From Aphelocoma coerulescens (lineage: Eukaryota > Chordata > Aves > Passeriformes > Corvidae): a stretch of 64,000 nucleotides of DNA. The first letter of the stretch is position 1; each line of letters opens with the position of its first letter. Below the pieces are notes generated by a model that saw only the letters and a program-made list of their open reading frames with translations, was not told where the DNA came from and ran no database searches. Both the position numbers and the translations under genes were made by a program. The stretch covers positions 56,858,345 to 56,922,344 of the forward strand of contig NC_091015.1 of assembly GCF_041296385.1 (NCBI RefSeq), given 5' to 3'. Below are positions 1 to 11,709 of the stretch, piece by piece.

Positions 1-1741
1 CACTGTCCACTAGTGCAGATGATTCATTATGAACTGGTGTACAGATGGGGGAACAGGATGGCCAAAACCTCTGTTCTGGCTGTGAGCATTCAGAGAGAAG
101 AACCTTAAATATTGATTGACTTTATGAACCAGAGTTCCCTACTGTCTTGCGGTAGTGTAAAATATCATAAAATGCTGCCAATTCTGCTTGTCTCTTCTCC
201 TTCCCATCTGTGATAGTTTTACAGAATATCTTCCCAAAAATAAATGAAGTGCAAGACCTCTGGAGAATGGAATGGTCTGTGTGTCACTGAAAGTAGTGTA
301 CTACACCATGTTCCCACCTGTCCTCATGCCCTGTTGCAATTAGCATCTTGCACAGATCCTTGAACATATGTTTGCTTTGTCATCCTGTGGAATATTCCAC
401 TACACTACACTACAGCAAGCTGTCAAAGTCTTTGCTGAAAGAAATAATGACTAATGATTTGGGCTAAAATCAGCACTGCAATCCTCTGCTGCAAAAATTG
501 CTGTGGTGTAAAACCAGCAAGAAGACAGCTCACAAGGTTGTGCTGATTGTTTCCTAAGAAATACAGAATTGGTAAGCCATAGTCCCATGCTTATATACAG
601 CTTGTGTTTTATGGACGAATCCAGAGGGAGAGAACGCAAAAAATGCAGGCAGGATTTTGCAGACTGACCTTGCTTACCATATCAAGCAAGCCTGCCTACT
701 AGAACTGCTCAGAATAACTTTCCAAGGGACAATATTGTAGAATCCAGATTACTCCTACGGATATGAGTACAGTACACTCATTGATAAAGAGTAATATAAA
801 CCTGTCGCTGTTGTACCGAGAAATGGCAAGAATCACGATAGAGGTCCAAGGATAAATGGAATTATTTTATAAATTACAAGCTGGGTTATATAACTTGGTC
901 CACAAGAGAGCATGATACAATTGGTCCCTTGATCGACCACCCTCTAGAATGATAGGTGGAGGTTCCACAACGCCCATTCAAAATATTTTCTCCAGTGTAC
1001 CAAAAACAATAGTTGGAAAACAAGTTTGCAGCTGTGAGATAAAGCCTTGGTTTATAAAAGTCTCAAACCGTTTCTCAGCTGGCTTGCACGAGAAAGAAAA
1101 ACTTCACAGGATGCTGCAGCCGCTGGAAAATTCCTCTGCTCCTAGCTTTTCAGTATCCACATAAAACTTCTAAAGGAAATTGTGATTTTTTTAAAATTTT
1201 TTAAAGATCATAAATAACTGATCATTCTCCCAACAAACATACTTTCAATGGTGCTGTTTCCTGTGAAATTTTCCTCCTCCCATATTTTTTAGTTGGCAAA
1301 ATTCTAGAAAGCTTGATCATGCTACAAATGATTTGGGTTTTGGTTTGGTTTGCTTTCCTACTTCATAATTTTTGTCTTAATATCTATGCATGTTAGGTAC
1401 ATCCATGTTGAGAACAGCTCCCAGTCATTGTTATATTGTTGAGTCAGACACATTTCCTTGCATTTGGAGGGCGGCAGCTGACCTGATGTGTGAACTTGAC
1501 TCCTCTTTTAATTTCTTTTCCATGGGAAAAATGGGGCCTACAGGCCTGGTGAGGAGCTCAGCAGAGAAAGGGTAAGGAGCTTTCTGCAAGAATGATGAAG
1601 TCAGCAACGCTACAATGTTGGGCCACCTAGCTGGAAAGACATTCTCAGTGCTGCTGTGGAGACCCCCTGCTTTGTTTTGCCAGGAGGCTGGACTTCTCCA
1701 ATCTCTATGTTTCTTTCTGATGAATGTTCACCTGGCCTCCT
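1..1741. other. Non-coding stretch, no gene seen
   Basis: This is AT-leaning unique sequence. The open frames on either strand are under about 75 codons and show no domain I recognise. A three-copy CACTA run near 398-412 and T/A-rich patches near 1180-1210 are the only local repeats. No RNA gene, transposon end or promoter could be supported. Confidence 0.6.
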
Positions 1742-1806
1742 CTGTAGCATGTAGGAACTGCCATGTCTCAAAAGGAGCTTCTCAGATGGCAGTTCCTACA
1801 CTTCAG
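1742..1806 (+). other. miRNA-like foldback (65 nt)
   Basis: Positions 1750-1764 (TGTAGGAACTGCCAT) are the exact reverse complement of 1786-1800, giving a perfect 15-bp stem around a 21-nt loop. The pairing continues outward after a two-base bulge at 1748-1749: 1746-1747 pairs with 1801-1802, a T/T mismatch follows, and 1742-1744 pairs with 1804-1806. That makes 20 pairs in a 65-nt foldback, which is the size and shape of an animal pre-miRNA. I do not recognise either arm as a named miRNA. It could equally be a chance foldback or the fused ends of a small inverted-repeat element. Strand is nominal because both strands can fold. Confidence 0.35.
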
Positions 1807-2976
1807 TATCACTAGAGGCATGGGGTGCTCAAGCCTTAGCCTGAAATGCTTCCCGAGGCTTAGAATTTTGATGTGGCTGAAGTTTTCCCTGTACCTACCT
1901 GCTTCCCTATTGCTCCAAGTGAGGAGCTAGGCAAATATTTGTTTGGAAAAAGTACGGACAATCAAAAGAAAACTAATTTGCTTTGCTGCGTGTTAACCGG
2001 AATCGAGCTATCACATAAGGTCTCTGTCCATATCCTATTTGTCCTGATGCTGGTTTTATCATCTACATCGTACTGTTAGCTCTGACTTCATGTTGTGCCC
2101 AGTACCATTTGTCAAATATTTGTCATTGCAGTTTTGGGTTTTTTCATTAGAAAGATATACTAAAGCAAAATCAGTTATCTTTGATGCAGACTTGCCAATT
2201 TAGAGAGGATGTGACTAAACTGCATTTCCTTTAGTATAACAGAAATCAAACAACAAAAGACAAGTTGATGGACTACCTGACTTTGTTCATCTATACTTAG
2301 TCCAAAAGTTTTCTTTGTATGTTTTGCTCAGTGCTCTAATTATGTTGCTTGGGCTTTTCTATCTCTACCTCTTTGATGTGTCCTGCCATTCATACATTTA
2401 ATTGTCTTCCAGTGAATACCTCAATGCTACTCTCTCCTCTTCCATTGTTTATCCTTGGAAGTCTCCTCAGATGGAAGAGATTAATGGAGTGAAGTCAGCC
2501 TGTTTAATGTTGGTCTTTTGAACAGTATTTGGTGCTCACTAATTACTTGTTAACTGTCCTGTTGCTGGTTCTTGGTATTTTTAAGATCTGTTTCATCACT
2601 GAGATGATTTAAACACCTCTCTCTTCTGCTGTCGGTTTCTGTCTTGGCACTGCCTGAGAGGAACAACAATTTCCAAAGAAACATTGCAGTCTCTTAATTC
2701 ATGAAATTAAACCCACTTTGGGAGTCCCCTGAGAGATCTGAACCTCATTCTTGTGCAGTAGATTGGCCCACTGTCTTGGTAGCATAATTCTTAATTGTGT
2801 CAGCAGCAGTTTTCCCTTTTGCTCATGTACACATCTCTAAATATTATTCCTCTTACTATGCTGTTCTTTGTGTTTATTTGAATCATTTATCCTGTTGCTT
2901 TAACAGCCATCAGGTCATCTTATTCTCTTCCTTGGGAACCACATTTGTTCAAGACTTTGTGTTTTAGGATCATATA
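1807..2976. other. Non-coding stretch, no gene seen
   Basis: This is unique AT-leaning sequence with many short pyrimidine-rich runs. No frame here resembles a known exon, and I found no transposon signature. Confidence 0.6.
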
Positions 2977-3696
2977 GTGAGGGGGCTTATTTTATCTCAG
3001 AAAGGCATCAGCTCCGTCGCCCCCTTCCTCCCCATTTTTTGTCACTTATCTCATCATCAAAGAGTTGTTTTGACAAGAGCCAGGCAGTTTCATTTTTTTG
3101 GGTTTTTTTTCTCCCAGGCTCTTCCTTCCCATGACTTGCCACCGTCCCACTACATAAACTCATGGATTCTGACACTGACAGTCATCAATAAAACAGCAAG
3201 ATACGGGCATCACAACACAAAATCCATCAGAGTCCTTTTTACACAGCAGATAAAATGCATCTTTGTGTTCATCCTACACATTGGTAGGAGCTTTGTGCTC
3301 AGTGATGATGAGTTCTCCAAGCTGCCATTTGAAAATAGCAGAGCAAATTCTTTCTTATATGGGATCTGCTGGCAGTTGCTTGTTTATTTGGTGTTCTGGA
3401 CAGTTCTTCCACAGGAGATCAAACCAGTTATCCCAGTCAGGGGTGCTTTCTGGCACCAGGTGCTTTATGAAAGATCATTGCTTGTTTGCTCTCCTGGCCA
3501 TCTTGTGCACTCACAGGATGGCAGTTTCTACATGAAGAAGATAGAGGCTTTCAGAGGGCTTTTTTGCACCATCAAGCACTGCAAACATTGCTTCCTGGCA
3601 GTTAGGGAACACACATGCAGCACAGGTACCACCTCCTCCCACTGCCTCACCTTGACATCTTGCCCAGGGCACATCTGGGAGAATCAGCTGCTCTAA
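2977..3696 (+). other. Longest open frame in window; probably not a gene
   Basis: This frame is open for 239 codons, the longest in the window. It opens on GTG, and the first in-frame ATG falls near residue 185, so it cannot be an ordinary eukaryotic ORF from its start. The translation shows no domain, signal peptide or repeat I recognise. It is rich in F, L, S and H, as expected of pyrimidine-rich non-coding DNA. A second frame on the same strand is also open at 3263-3535, which argues for locally low stop density rather than coding selection. A long terminal exon or an old pseudogene remains possible but unsupported. Confidence 0.2.
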
Positions 3697-6094
3697 CCAA
3701 AACAGATGAGAAGCTTACTCTGGAGTGTATGTGTCATATACACAGACAGCTTCATCCCCTCACTCCCTGTCATTCTCAACTGGGAATAAACAAAAATTTA
3801 TGGGTTTGTTTCCAGAAAACCCAAACAGCCCCCTCACTGGCATAAACCCTGCATACAGTTTAGAATAAGGCCCTAGACACATGAGCAGGAGAAACCAGAA
3901 AAACATTTGTATAACAGAAGAAGAGACTTTATATCATAACCCTTTACTCCTGAGTATGTCTTTTAAGCTTAGACCAAAGAAAGACCATGTCTATGCTTCG
4001 CAGCACCAGCAGACAATTCTAAAGACCATCCCTCCATTCAGTGCCTTCAAAATTGTCCTTTTTTCCCTTTTTAAGCTGTTGCTATAGCCTATTACAAACT
4101 GTAGTTCTGAAACAAGTAAGTTGCTGAAGCACTTTAAAAGTGTTTTTCCAGGGAATGGCTCTCTGGCTCTTCTTGCTTTCTATAATCACAATATCAAAAC
4201 AAGGACCTCATAATATCTGCTAAAAATACAGGCAGCTAAAGAAAGGTGGGAAGAATGTGTTCACGCTGGTTTGTATCACACAGTTTGATGTAGTTTTTGC
4301 TGCAGAATGAGACCAGCTGTGCTGTAATTAACAGAGTCTGGTACAGAGAAGGTGGTCATTTGTTCTTAGAAATCATTGGGGTTTTGGGTTGGTAGTTTGT
4401 TTTATTTCCCTAGAGATGGACTAAGCAAACACTTGCTAGACATTTGTTCTTTTGTAACGTACCACTATTAGCATGTGTTGTTACAGGTTTTCCACTCATT
4501 GCAAGGTAGACCATCATAAATAAATAGAGGGACCCTGAAGGCTCTCTGTGAAACATGAAGGTGTTGAAAGGTCTATTTTCACCCCCTCGAAATAGTTTAC
4601 AAATAATCCAAGTACTTTTTTTTTTTTTTTTTGACAGGTGGTGAGACTGAAAATAAAAATAACTACTGCTTGTTAGGATCACTATAAAGAAGGGGCTTCT
4701 GAACAATTTTTGAGGGTGCAGACAACCTATTGTGGAAGGAGTACTAAAAACAGATTACTGAATGGATCTGGTGAGGATGAGGAAATTAATTAATTGCTGC
4801 AATTAGTTGCATCCCCAGATGAGAAGGCCAGATGCTGGAGTGCTGTGGCTCAGCAGCCACCTATTAAAATCAGGAGGCCTCGACTGGTTTTCTCCAGCTG
4901 GGCGTCTGGTCCTTGGCCGCCTGCTGCAATCATGGATGTGAAACAGACCTGTTTGATGTGGGATGTTGTACACGCTTACAGGAAAAACAGAATGCCAGTA
5001 GAGTTACATAGGATCAGAGAAACTTCTTTATTCCCAACCAACACTGAACAATGTCTGGGGTCTTTTCTTAGGATCAAAGAAATGACAGAACATGCTTTAG
5101 ACCTAAACCATATAATATGTAATCAAAAGCATCACATTTTTGCAGCAGTTCATTTCTGGAATTTCTGAAAGCAGTATATTTTTCCAAACCCAGTATCCGC
5201 ACAGCACGTAACTATATTAGCTCTACAGAGTCCCAGTTTCTCTCTACAGTTTGCTCTCAGGAACCTTTTATAATGTTTTCCCTAGGTGATGAGCAGTTCA
5301 GACTAGTTTCTTTTGAGGTGTTACATTTAGTCATCTCTTTGTGTGAGATAGAAAGGAGACCTTAAATGAAATACCCTTGAGAAGAGTTCTGGAAAAGGCA
5401 GGAAAAAAAAAATAATCAGGATCTGAAAACAGGGGACATAAAGGCCAGAAGTGGCTATATGGTTTTAGCAAGGTTACTGGGGACAAAAGAACCTAAGCAA
5501 GCTTCATTTATTCTGCAAAGCAAACCACAGAAAAAAAATTGTTAGGCACAATGTGATTCATAGACAAGGATTCATGTTGTGTGTCTGCTTACTTGGGGAC
5601 ATGAAGTAGCTTCAAAATCTTTTCACCTCACATTTGAGGCAGCTGCTCCCTCACTCCTGTTGCATTTGGTATAAATCTGGGGTGATCTCATAATTGACTC
5701 AATCTCCTAATCACACTTGTCACAGATGGATGCTGCTGAAAACAGTGAGTAATTAATTTACAGATGATCAGGAATAGTGGAAAAACATTACTCATTCAAT
5801 TGAAACTACTGGTTCTGCTGGCTCTGAAATCAAAACCGCATATTAAGCAATAGGAAGGGATTTCTGCCCTGTTCTTTTCCCCATTTATTTCCTTAGGTCA
5901 AAGCATGAGCTACAAGTGGGATCTATGCTCAGATTTTCTGCTAGCTGAAGGGGGCAAGAATCATTCAGAAAGGCAAAATTTAAGGAAAATACAATCTCTC
6001 CCTGAGGGTTCATTGTTTCTCCTGGAGAAGGAGCTGTGACGCCATTAAAATATGGATGAAGGAACCCAGCCTCCAACCAACCCAGGAGAAATCT
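3697..6094. other. Non-coding stretch with a T17 run
   Basis: No supported gene is present. A 17-base T run lies at 4616-4632. If it were a minus-strand poly(A) tail, the sequence above it should carry an AATAAA signal just upstream of the tail, and I see none. The frame at 4794-5168 (124 codons) has no recognisable domain. Short ATTAATTAATT-type AT-rich motifs occur near 4785-4796. Confidence 0.55.
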
Positions 6095-6127
6095 TGTCAT
6101 TGACTTCAGCAGGGCCAGGATTTCCAT
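6095..6127 (-). repeat. Possible ancient amniote repeat fragment
   Basis: Read on the minus strand, this short stretch contains GAAATCCTGGCCCTGCTGAA followed by GTCAATGAC. From memory it resembles the arm of an ancient palindromic repeat common in turtle, crocodile and bird DNA. The match is about 30 bases, so it is a suggestion only. The rest of the element could not be traced. Confidence 0.25.
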
Positions 6128-8775
6128 CTTAATGAAAATGCCTTTTCATTTAATCACCCCAACAACAATTCAGTAATGTGCTTTAGAGGCCTGCATCTTT
6201 AAAAGTTGCTTGCAATTTAACATTTGGCTGGAGATACCTCAAATCACCAATCCTGTGTCCTGAGACTGGAGCAGCCCTTTTTACAACAGACTGGTTTGGG
6301 GGCTACAGCTCAGACAAAACTTAATGTAGTTGTCTTTTGTGCCTAAAAAACAAGGACAAGATAGAACACAATAGGCTGAATTTGGTGCCGATTTTCTCTC
6401 ACATAAATCCAGAGTTTCTTCACTGGGAGAGAAGGGTATTTTTCTGGGTGTCTCCACACAGGAGCAGATTTTGGTCTGGTGTCACTACACATCTCATGTG
6501 AGCTGTGACAAATTTATGAGTACTGGAATTTTTTCCTTTGTTAATGCTTGGATAAGTGCACAGTGCTGGATTGCACAACACAAAGCCCTCTTGAGAATTT
6601 TCCTGCTTTGTTCCAGCAAAACACAATGTCCCTGGGTGGCTCCTGTTTTCATACCATCTTTCACTGTAGAACAAACATGATAATAAACCTGTTGGAATAA
6701 TAAGTTCCTGGCTACTGACCAGGAGGTTTTTACTCAACATGAGTTAGAAGTTTGCTCTGGGCACCAACCCAGAGGGCTATCTACTTTTCCATTCTTCTCC
6801 TTTTACCTTATTTTACTTTAAAATTTTAAATCTTGTTTTCTTTAAAGGTATAAACACAGACATATGCACTACCAAAGCACAACCTGGCATTACTCATCCA
6901 TCATCTTAGGAAGGGGAACAGAAAGAAATGCACCTTCCTAACATCTATTTTCAGGTCTGTTTTGGGGAAGTTGTCTCAAATTCTCTACTGCTTATTTGAT
7001 CCTGAAGGATTAGTATGATACCTCTTCTCTAAATAAAAATGCATGGAGAAATAGCAGGTTTCGTATCACACAGAGATGATAAGCCAGGGGAGACTAATCC
7101 ACAGTTCTGCCTTAAAGATCATCTGTATCTTTTGGTCCACAGTACATATAAAGGTGTCCTTTATATGTAAGCACTAACAGTCCACAAAGAACAATGATTA
7201 TTTGCCTGTGTCCCAACTAAAGGAGTGCTGTTATAAATTTCTATATCAGCTGCTTGTCCAAGTCTCATATTATGCCAGTTATGAGCTCCAGGATGGTTTG
7301 TGAGGATCTGAGAAACTCGAGCTCTGGAAAAATACAGCTGCCTGGAAAACGAATAAAATGCAGCAGTCTATTTTGTCGCTGTTTACTTTCTTCCCAGGGA
7401 GAATCAACTGCAAAACAGCAACACATCAATGCAGTTTCCTCCAGCCGTGCTGGTTTACCAAACGTGTACTGTTTGCCAATTTGTGGTCACATTACAGTAA
7501 TTAGCATAGCTGGAGCACCAGAGAGATACTTTCAGTTTTGATATTTCATAAAACGAGATGCTATAACAGATGATACCATTCCCTTATCCTGCATCTTCCC
7601 CTTAGCACCCTCTAGTACAGATACTTTATTAGAAAATGGCAAAACTACATAATGCTTTGGGGAAGGAGCAGTGCTTTACCACAGCGAGTAACCACCTTGT
7701 TATACCTGCTACTGATCTGGTACCTCCAAACACCCAGCTCTTGGTCACCTTAGTTTGGTAATAATTTTCTACAGTCCTGGAGTTTGTCATCCCTGGAGCA
7801 CTACTCACTTAGCTCAGCAGTGTACCGTGGCAGTCACTGGGGTGTGGAGCATACTTAGAGAGAATTATCCAGCTGAAGTAGAAAGGGCAAGAAATACATA
7901 GTGGCATGTACCAGTGCTAGGGTGAAACTCAGCAGCTTTTCTTCTGTTTATTTGAGAACTTGGTGTTCCTTCTGCAGGGCAGCTGAAATAGTAATGACTA
8001 TTCAATACCAAGATAATCTTTGACGAATAACCAAACTGTTAATCTGTATCCCTGTGTGTTAATACAGAAATGACAAAATATGTGCAGACTGTGGTGTTGT
8101 CTAGAACAGTTTATTTCCACAGGACTCGAAGGAGGGAAAGGAGAGTAGGAGTGAGAATATAATTGGGGGAAAATGCTCATTGCATCCTAAAGAGGCCACA
8201 GCTCAGTTCACAGAGAGGGAGAGTGCACATATATTTAAGCTATTCTAAAAGTACCTGTTAGAAAAAACCCCACAGCTGTAAGCTTTTATTGCTTAATTTG
8301 AGAGAAATAAGACCTTAGATTTAAAAAAAAAAAAGCTAAATTTTCCCAAAATTTCAAGCTGTACTTCACATATATTCCTACATAGAGCAATTATGTTTTA
8401 AATACCATTTTAAGTCATTCACTGTCTTGGTTGAGGATCTACTGAGCTCTCAGAGAAATGAATGCAAATGCTGTATCCCATCGATTTCTTGTGAGAATGC
8501 ATCAGGCTCTGAATACTGATCCTTTCAGTGGGAAACAGCAATAACTTAATCATAATGTAATTAGTTGTTTGCAGTGGCATAGTGTCTTTCCCTCACACAT
8601 CTCCAAATGCTGGCCAGTCACTTCAGACCTCACTGCTGCCCTTATCCAGAGGAACCCTTATCACAATGAACAACTTCACCAAAATTAATGCTGAAGGCAC
8701 AAAGGAGAAAGGCAGAGTTAGTGGTTGGCTTTAAGTGTAACAGAAAACTAGTGTGAGTGGGGGGATGTTTATTGT
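6128..8775. other. Non-coding stretch, one compact hairpin
   Basis: No gene is supported. A perfect hairpin at 7143-7169 is listed separately. The block 7240-7560 has few repeats, several homeodomain-like (GTAATTAG) and forkhead-like (GTTTACTTT) words, and looks like the kind of sequence that can be a conserved non-coding element, but conservation cannot be judged from one genome. An A12 run lies near 8321-8333. Confidence 0.5.
7143..7169. other. Perfect 12-bp stem, 3-nt loop
   Basis: TACATATAAAGG at 7143-7154 is followed by a TGT loop and then its exact reverse complement at 7158-7169. The stem is AT-rich. Such a short-loop inverted repeat can extrude as a cruciform or arise by template switching. 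No transcription unit is visible around it, so no terminator or RNA role is claimed. Confidence 0.6.
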
Positions 8776-8905
8776 ACGAGTTTCAGGGCTGGGAAACAAG
8801 GTCCCAGTGTAATTACAGAACTTGCCCAAGGCCACACAGTAAGGCAGTGGCAGACAGTACATGGTAGCTCCCACAGCTCGAGCCTGACACTCATGCTTCA
8901 TTTTG
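8776..8905 (+). repeat. MIR/CORE-SINE-like relic
   Basis: The stretch reads in MIR order: a degraded GGGAAAC core, then ACAGAACTTGCCCAAGG, CCACACAGTAAGGCAGTGGC, and a diverged tail. These words match the central core and right part of MIR-type SINEs as I know them, with gaps. MIR copies are very old in amniotes, so heavy divergence is expected. The tRNA-derived left part and the exact ends are not recognisable. Confidence 0.6.
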
Positions 8906-10390
8906 CTAACAAATACTTCTAGAAACACGAACAGCGATAGCTACATACCAGGGCACACTTAAATTGTGACATATTCAGACTGTATGAATGTAAAGATGTT
9001 CTTCTATAAGCTCCAATCCAGGACAGTATCAAAGGACATATATTCCCCACAAGGTGCTGCTTTTGATTTCCTTCTGCTACAGGTACTCCTTGAAGAGACA
9101 TCTTTATTATACAAGTTGTCTATAACAGAACAACCCTTTCCCAACAAGCAGCTTTTCTGAGTCATTCCTGCTGTGATTTTAACTGCAATCAGACTTGTTT
9201 TAGCATATTTAGCCATGAGGTGTTAAACATAATGGAAATAGAGTTATTTTTAATGCAGTGTAAGCCAAGATGGAGTGAAGCTTGGTAGGAAAAAGCTCAA
9301 CACTTTGGAAGGAGCACCACTTCCAGGCTCTTTTCCCTTCTCATGTACAGAACTAGGATTTCAGAAGTTTCCTAAGGAAAAGCCCTGTGGAACTGCCCTT
9401 CAGACTTATCAGAGTGGCAGTGCCCCAGCATGACTACACAGTGCTATACTGTCCCCACTGACTGTCCCCTCCAGCAGCCACTGCTGCTTTGCACTTCGTA
9501 GGCCGATCTGTGAGCAAGGAAAAGGGCCCAGTCTGCAGCTTTGGAACCTCTTAGCCAAATATGAGGCTTCCAAACCATTTTTCAGACCTTGTGCTTACCC
9601 CAAAAGTAAATATCCCAAGTGTCAAATGAAGATATTGCAAGACAATGCATTCTTCCAATAATAAACCCATCAAGATAAAATCATGCAGTGATAGAAATCA
9701 TGTAGACATTTGTGCCACAGCAGGAGCATGAGAAAGTACAGGTTGTCAGTATACTGGACAATGAAGCCTCCTACCTTACAGACTGAAGTCAGCCAGGAAA
9801 GCAGAATTCCCTCTTGTTTTTCAGTAGATGCTGCCCTGTGAATTACATGCAGAAAGGTGTGAAATCACAGACCAATAACTTAGGGAAAGGGCCAAAAACA
9901 TGCTCCACAACAGGATACTGTAAAGGTCAAATCCCCATTATGGGCCCCACAACATCACAATTAGTTCTTCAGGGAGATTTCAAATAATAATCTCTGCAGA
10001 AAAGCATGATAAGATGCTTACCCAGCAAGCCATCCCACATTCATGCAATTTTTCTCCCAGCTCTTCATGGGTCTAAAGTTCAGGGTTAGAAATCACCATG
10101 GAGAGTTTTCTTGCAACTTGAAACAAGGATGTCTCAAAGTTTATTTTTCAGGTACTGTGTTTAGCCACTGAGCATTTCTGTCCCATCTTTCTGTGTTTGG
10201 ATGATCAGACCTGCAGCAAGTCTTGAAGAAGTGCTTGGACTTTCAACTCTCTAAACATTCTCTTCTTGCTCAGGCACATGTAACTGTTAAGTATATTTTA
10301 AAAATGAGAATAAGTGAGGTTAATCTTGGAGAATGGGACTTGTGTTCTTCCACGGGATGCACGTGTGTGGGTGGGTGCAGGTATGCCTAG
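8906..10390. other. Non-coding stretch, no gene seen
   Basis: This is unique sequence with only short open frames, several overlapping each other on opposite strands near 8.9-9.2 kb. No recognised repeat or RNA gene is present. Confidence 0.6.
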
Positions 10391-10790
10391 TAATCATAGG
10401 ATCATAGACTGGTTTGGATTGGAAGGGACCTCAGAGATCATCTATTTCCAACAGCCCCACCATGGGAAGGGACTTTTCCAATAGACCAGGTTGCTCAAAG
10501 CCTCATCCAGCTTGGTCATGAACATTGTCAGGGATGAGTCAACTGCAACTTGTCTGGGCAACTTGTTCCAGTGTGTCAGCACCGTCACCATAAGGAATTT
10601 CTTCCTAACATTCAATCTAAACCTACTATCGGTTTAATGTCATCCCCTCCTTGTTCTCTCACTACACGTCCCTGTAAAAAGTCCCTTTCCAGCTCTATTG
10701 TAGGCTCCATTCAGGTACTGGAAGGCTGCTCTAAGGTCCCCCCAGTTTTCTCTTCTCCAGGCTTAACACCAACTTACTCAGCCATTCAAT
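10391..10790 (-). mobile_element. CR1 LINE, 3' end, 5'-truncated
   Basis: On the plus strand the copy begins with the CR1 3' tail words AATCATAGGATCATAGA and then GGATTGGAAGGGACCTCAG, so the element lies on the minus strand. It continues through the typical 3' part: a CAGGTTGCTCAAAGCC block, GAATTTCTTCCTAACATTCA, GGTACTGGAAGGC, and TTCTCTTCTCCAGGCTTAAC near its inner end. About 400 bp remain. Everything upstream of the last part of ORF2 is missing, as in most CR1 copies, because reverse transcription usually stops early. The short plus-strand frame at 10550-10828 is only the antisense of this repeat. Confidence 0.93.
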
Positions 10791-11287
10791 GCACAGATGA
10801 AGCCCAAAGAATAAAATTTGGCTGCTAAAGAGATGAAAAATGCTAACTGCATTCTGGTAGTTGAGAGAAGTGTGAGGTCAAAGTCACAGAAAGGAAAAAA
10901 ACAGGAACAGTCTAGTTGATTCAGGCAGATCATTCATTCCCAAACAGTGTATGAATAATTGTGTGGTCCACCGAGCTGAGTCCTTTGGAGAGTTTCCTAG
11001 GAAAACTTTGATGCTATCGGTACATGCTGGACTGTGGCAGTTGTCCATGGAGAAACAGAGTTTGGGAAAAAGTGTGAGACCTTGTCAACAATCCTTTGTT
11101 TTAGTGAGTGGGAAGTAAGAAAAACTCCTGTTTCCTTTCCTGTCAGATGGCCCTGCGCGCGACAAGTCATTGTGCTCTCAGGGTTGACCTGAGCAGCACT
11201 ACACTGTTGTCACCCATGGGGCAGGGGCAAATATAGCAGCCCACTCCCCTCTGCAAACCCCAGCACCACAGCACACCTAGCTTTTGC

Positions 11288-11321
<34 letters not shown>

Positions 11322-11680
11322 TTAAAATCAGAGATATACTGTATACAATGATCCTGGCAGGGGGTTCCCAGTACCTCATGGAAGTGCAAGCCACCTTAAC
11401 AAGTTAATTTCCCAGGAGGAAAATGCTGGGAAAATTCAATCTAGGATAACATCACCAGTACAGTTTTTACCTGAACCCAGAGAGCAGGGAACTGGCTCTC
11501 ACAGAACCCCTGTGCTCGCCTGCCAGAAAGAGAAGGTGCCAAGCGTGAGGTGGAAGAGGAAACAGATGTGGGAGAGGAGACCAAACGTGTAAGTCAGCTG
11601 AACCACAGCCAGATAAATCCCCAGGCGCCCCACCGCAGGCAACTTCCCTTGGAGAGCAAAGCTGGAGTGTTCTGCTAGAA
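10791..11680. other. Non-coding stretch with A28 run
   Basis: No gene is supported. The longest homopolymer of the window, 28 consecutive A at 11288-11315, lies here. No AATAAA or retroposed gene body is recognisable just upstream of it, so I list it as a simple repeat and not as the tail of a processed pseudogene. The minus-strand frame at 11167-11394 runs through it as a poly-F tract and is artefactual. Confidence 0.6.
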
Positions 11681-11709
11681 AATAAAGCCTGATAAAGAGG
11701 CTGTTTATT
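11681..11709 (+). other. Hairpin containing AATAAA
   Basis: AATAAAGCCT at 11681-11690 pairs with AGGC at 11698-11701 and TTTATT at 11704-11709, with a two-base bulge (11702-11703) and a 7-nt loop. The 5' strand of the stem is a canonical polyadenylation hexamer. A poly(A) signal held in a hairpin is known from some retroviral LTRs, but I do not recognise an LTR around it. Chance is the simpler reading. Confidence 0.35.

Noticed and set aside
11288..11315. A28 as the tail of a processed pseudogene
   Set aside because: No polyadenylation signal, gene body or target-site duplication could be recognised.
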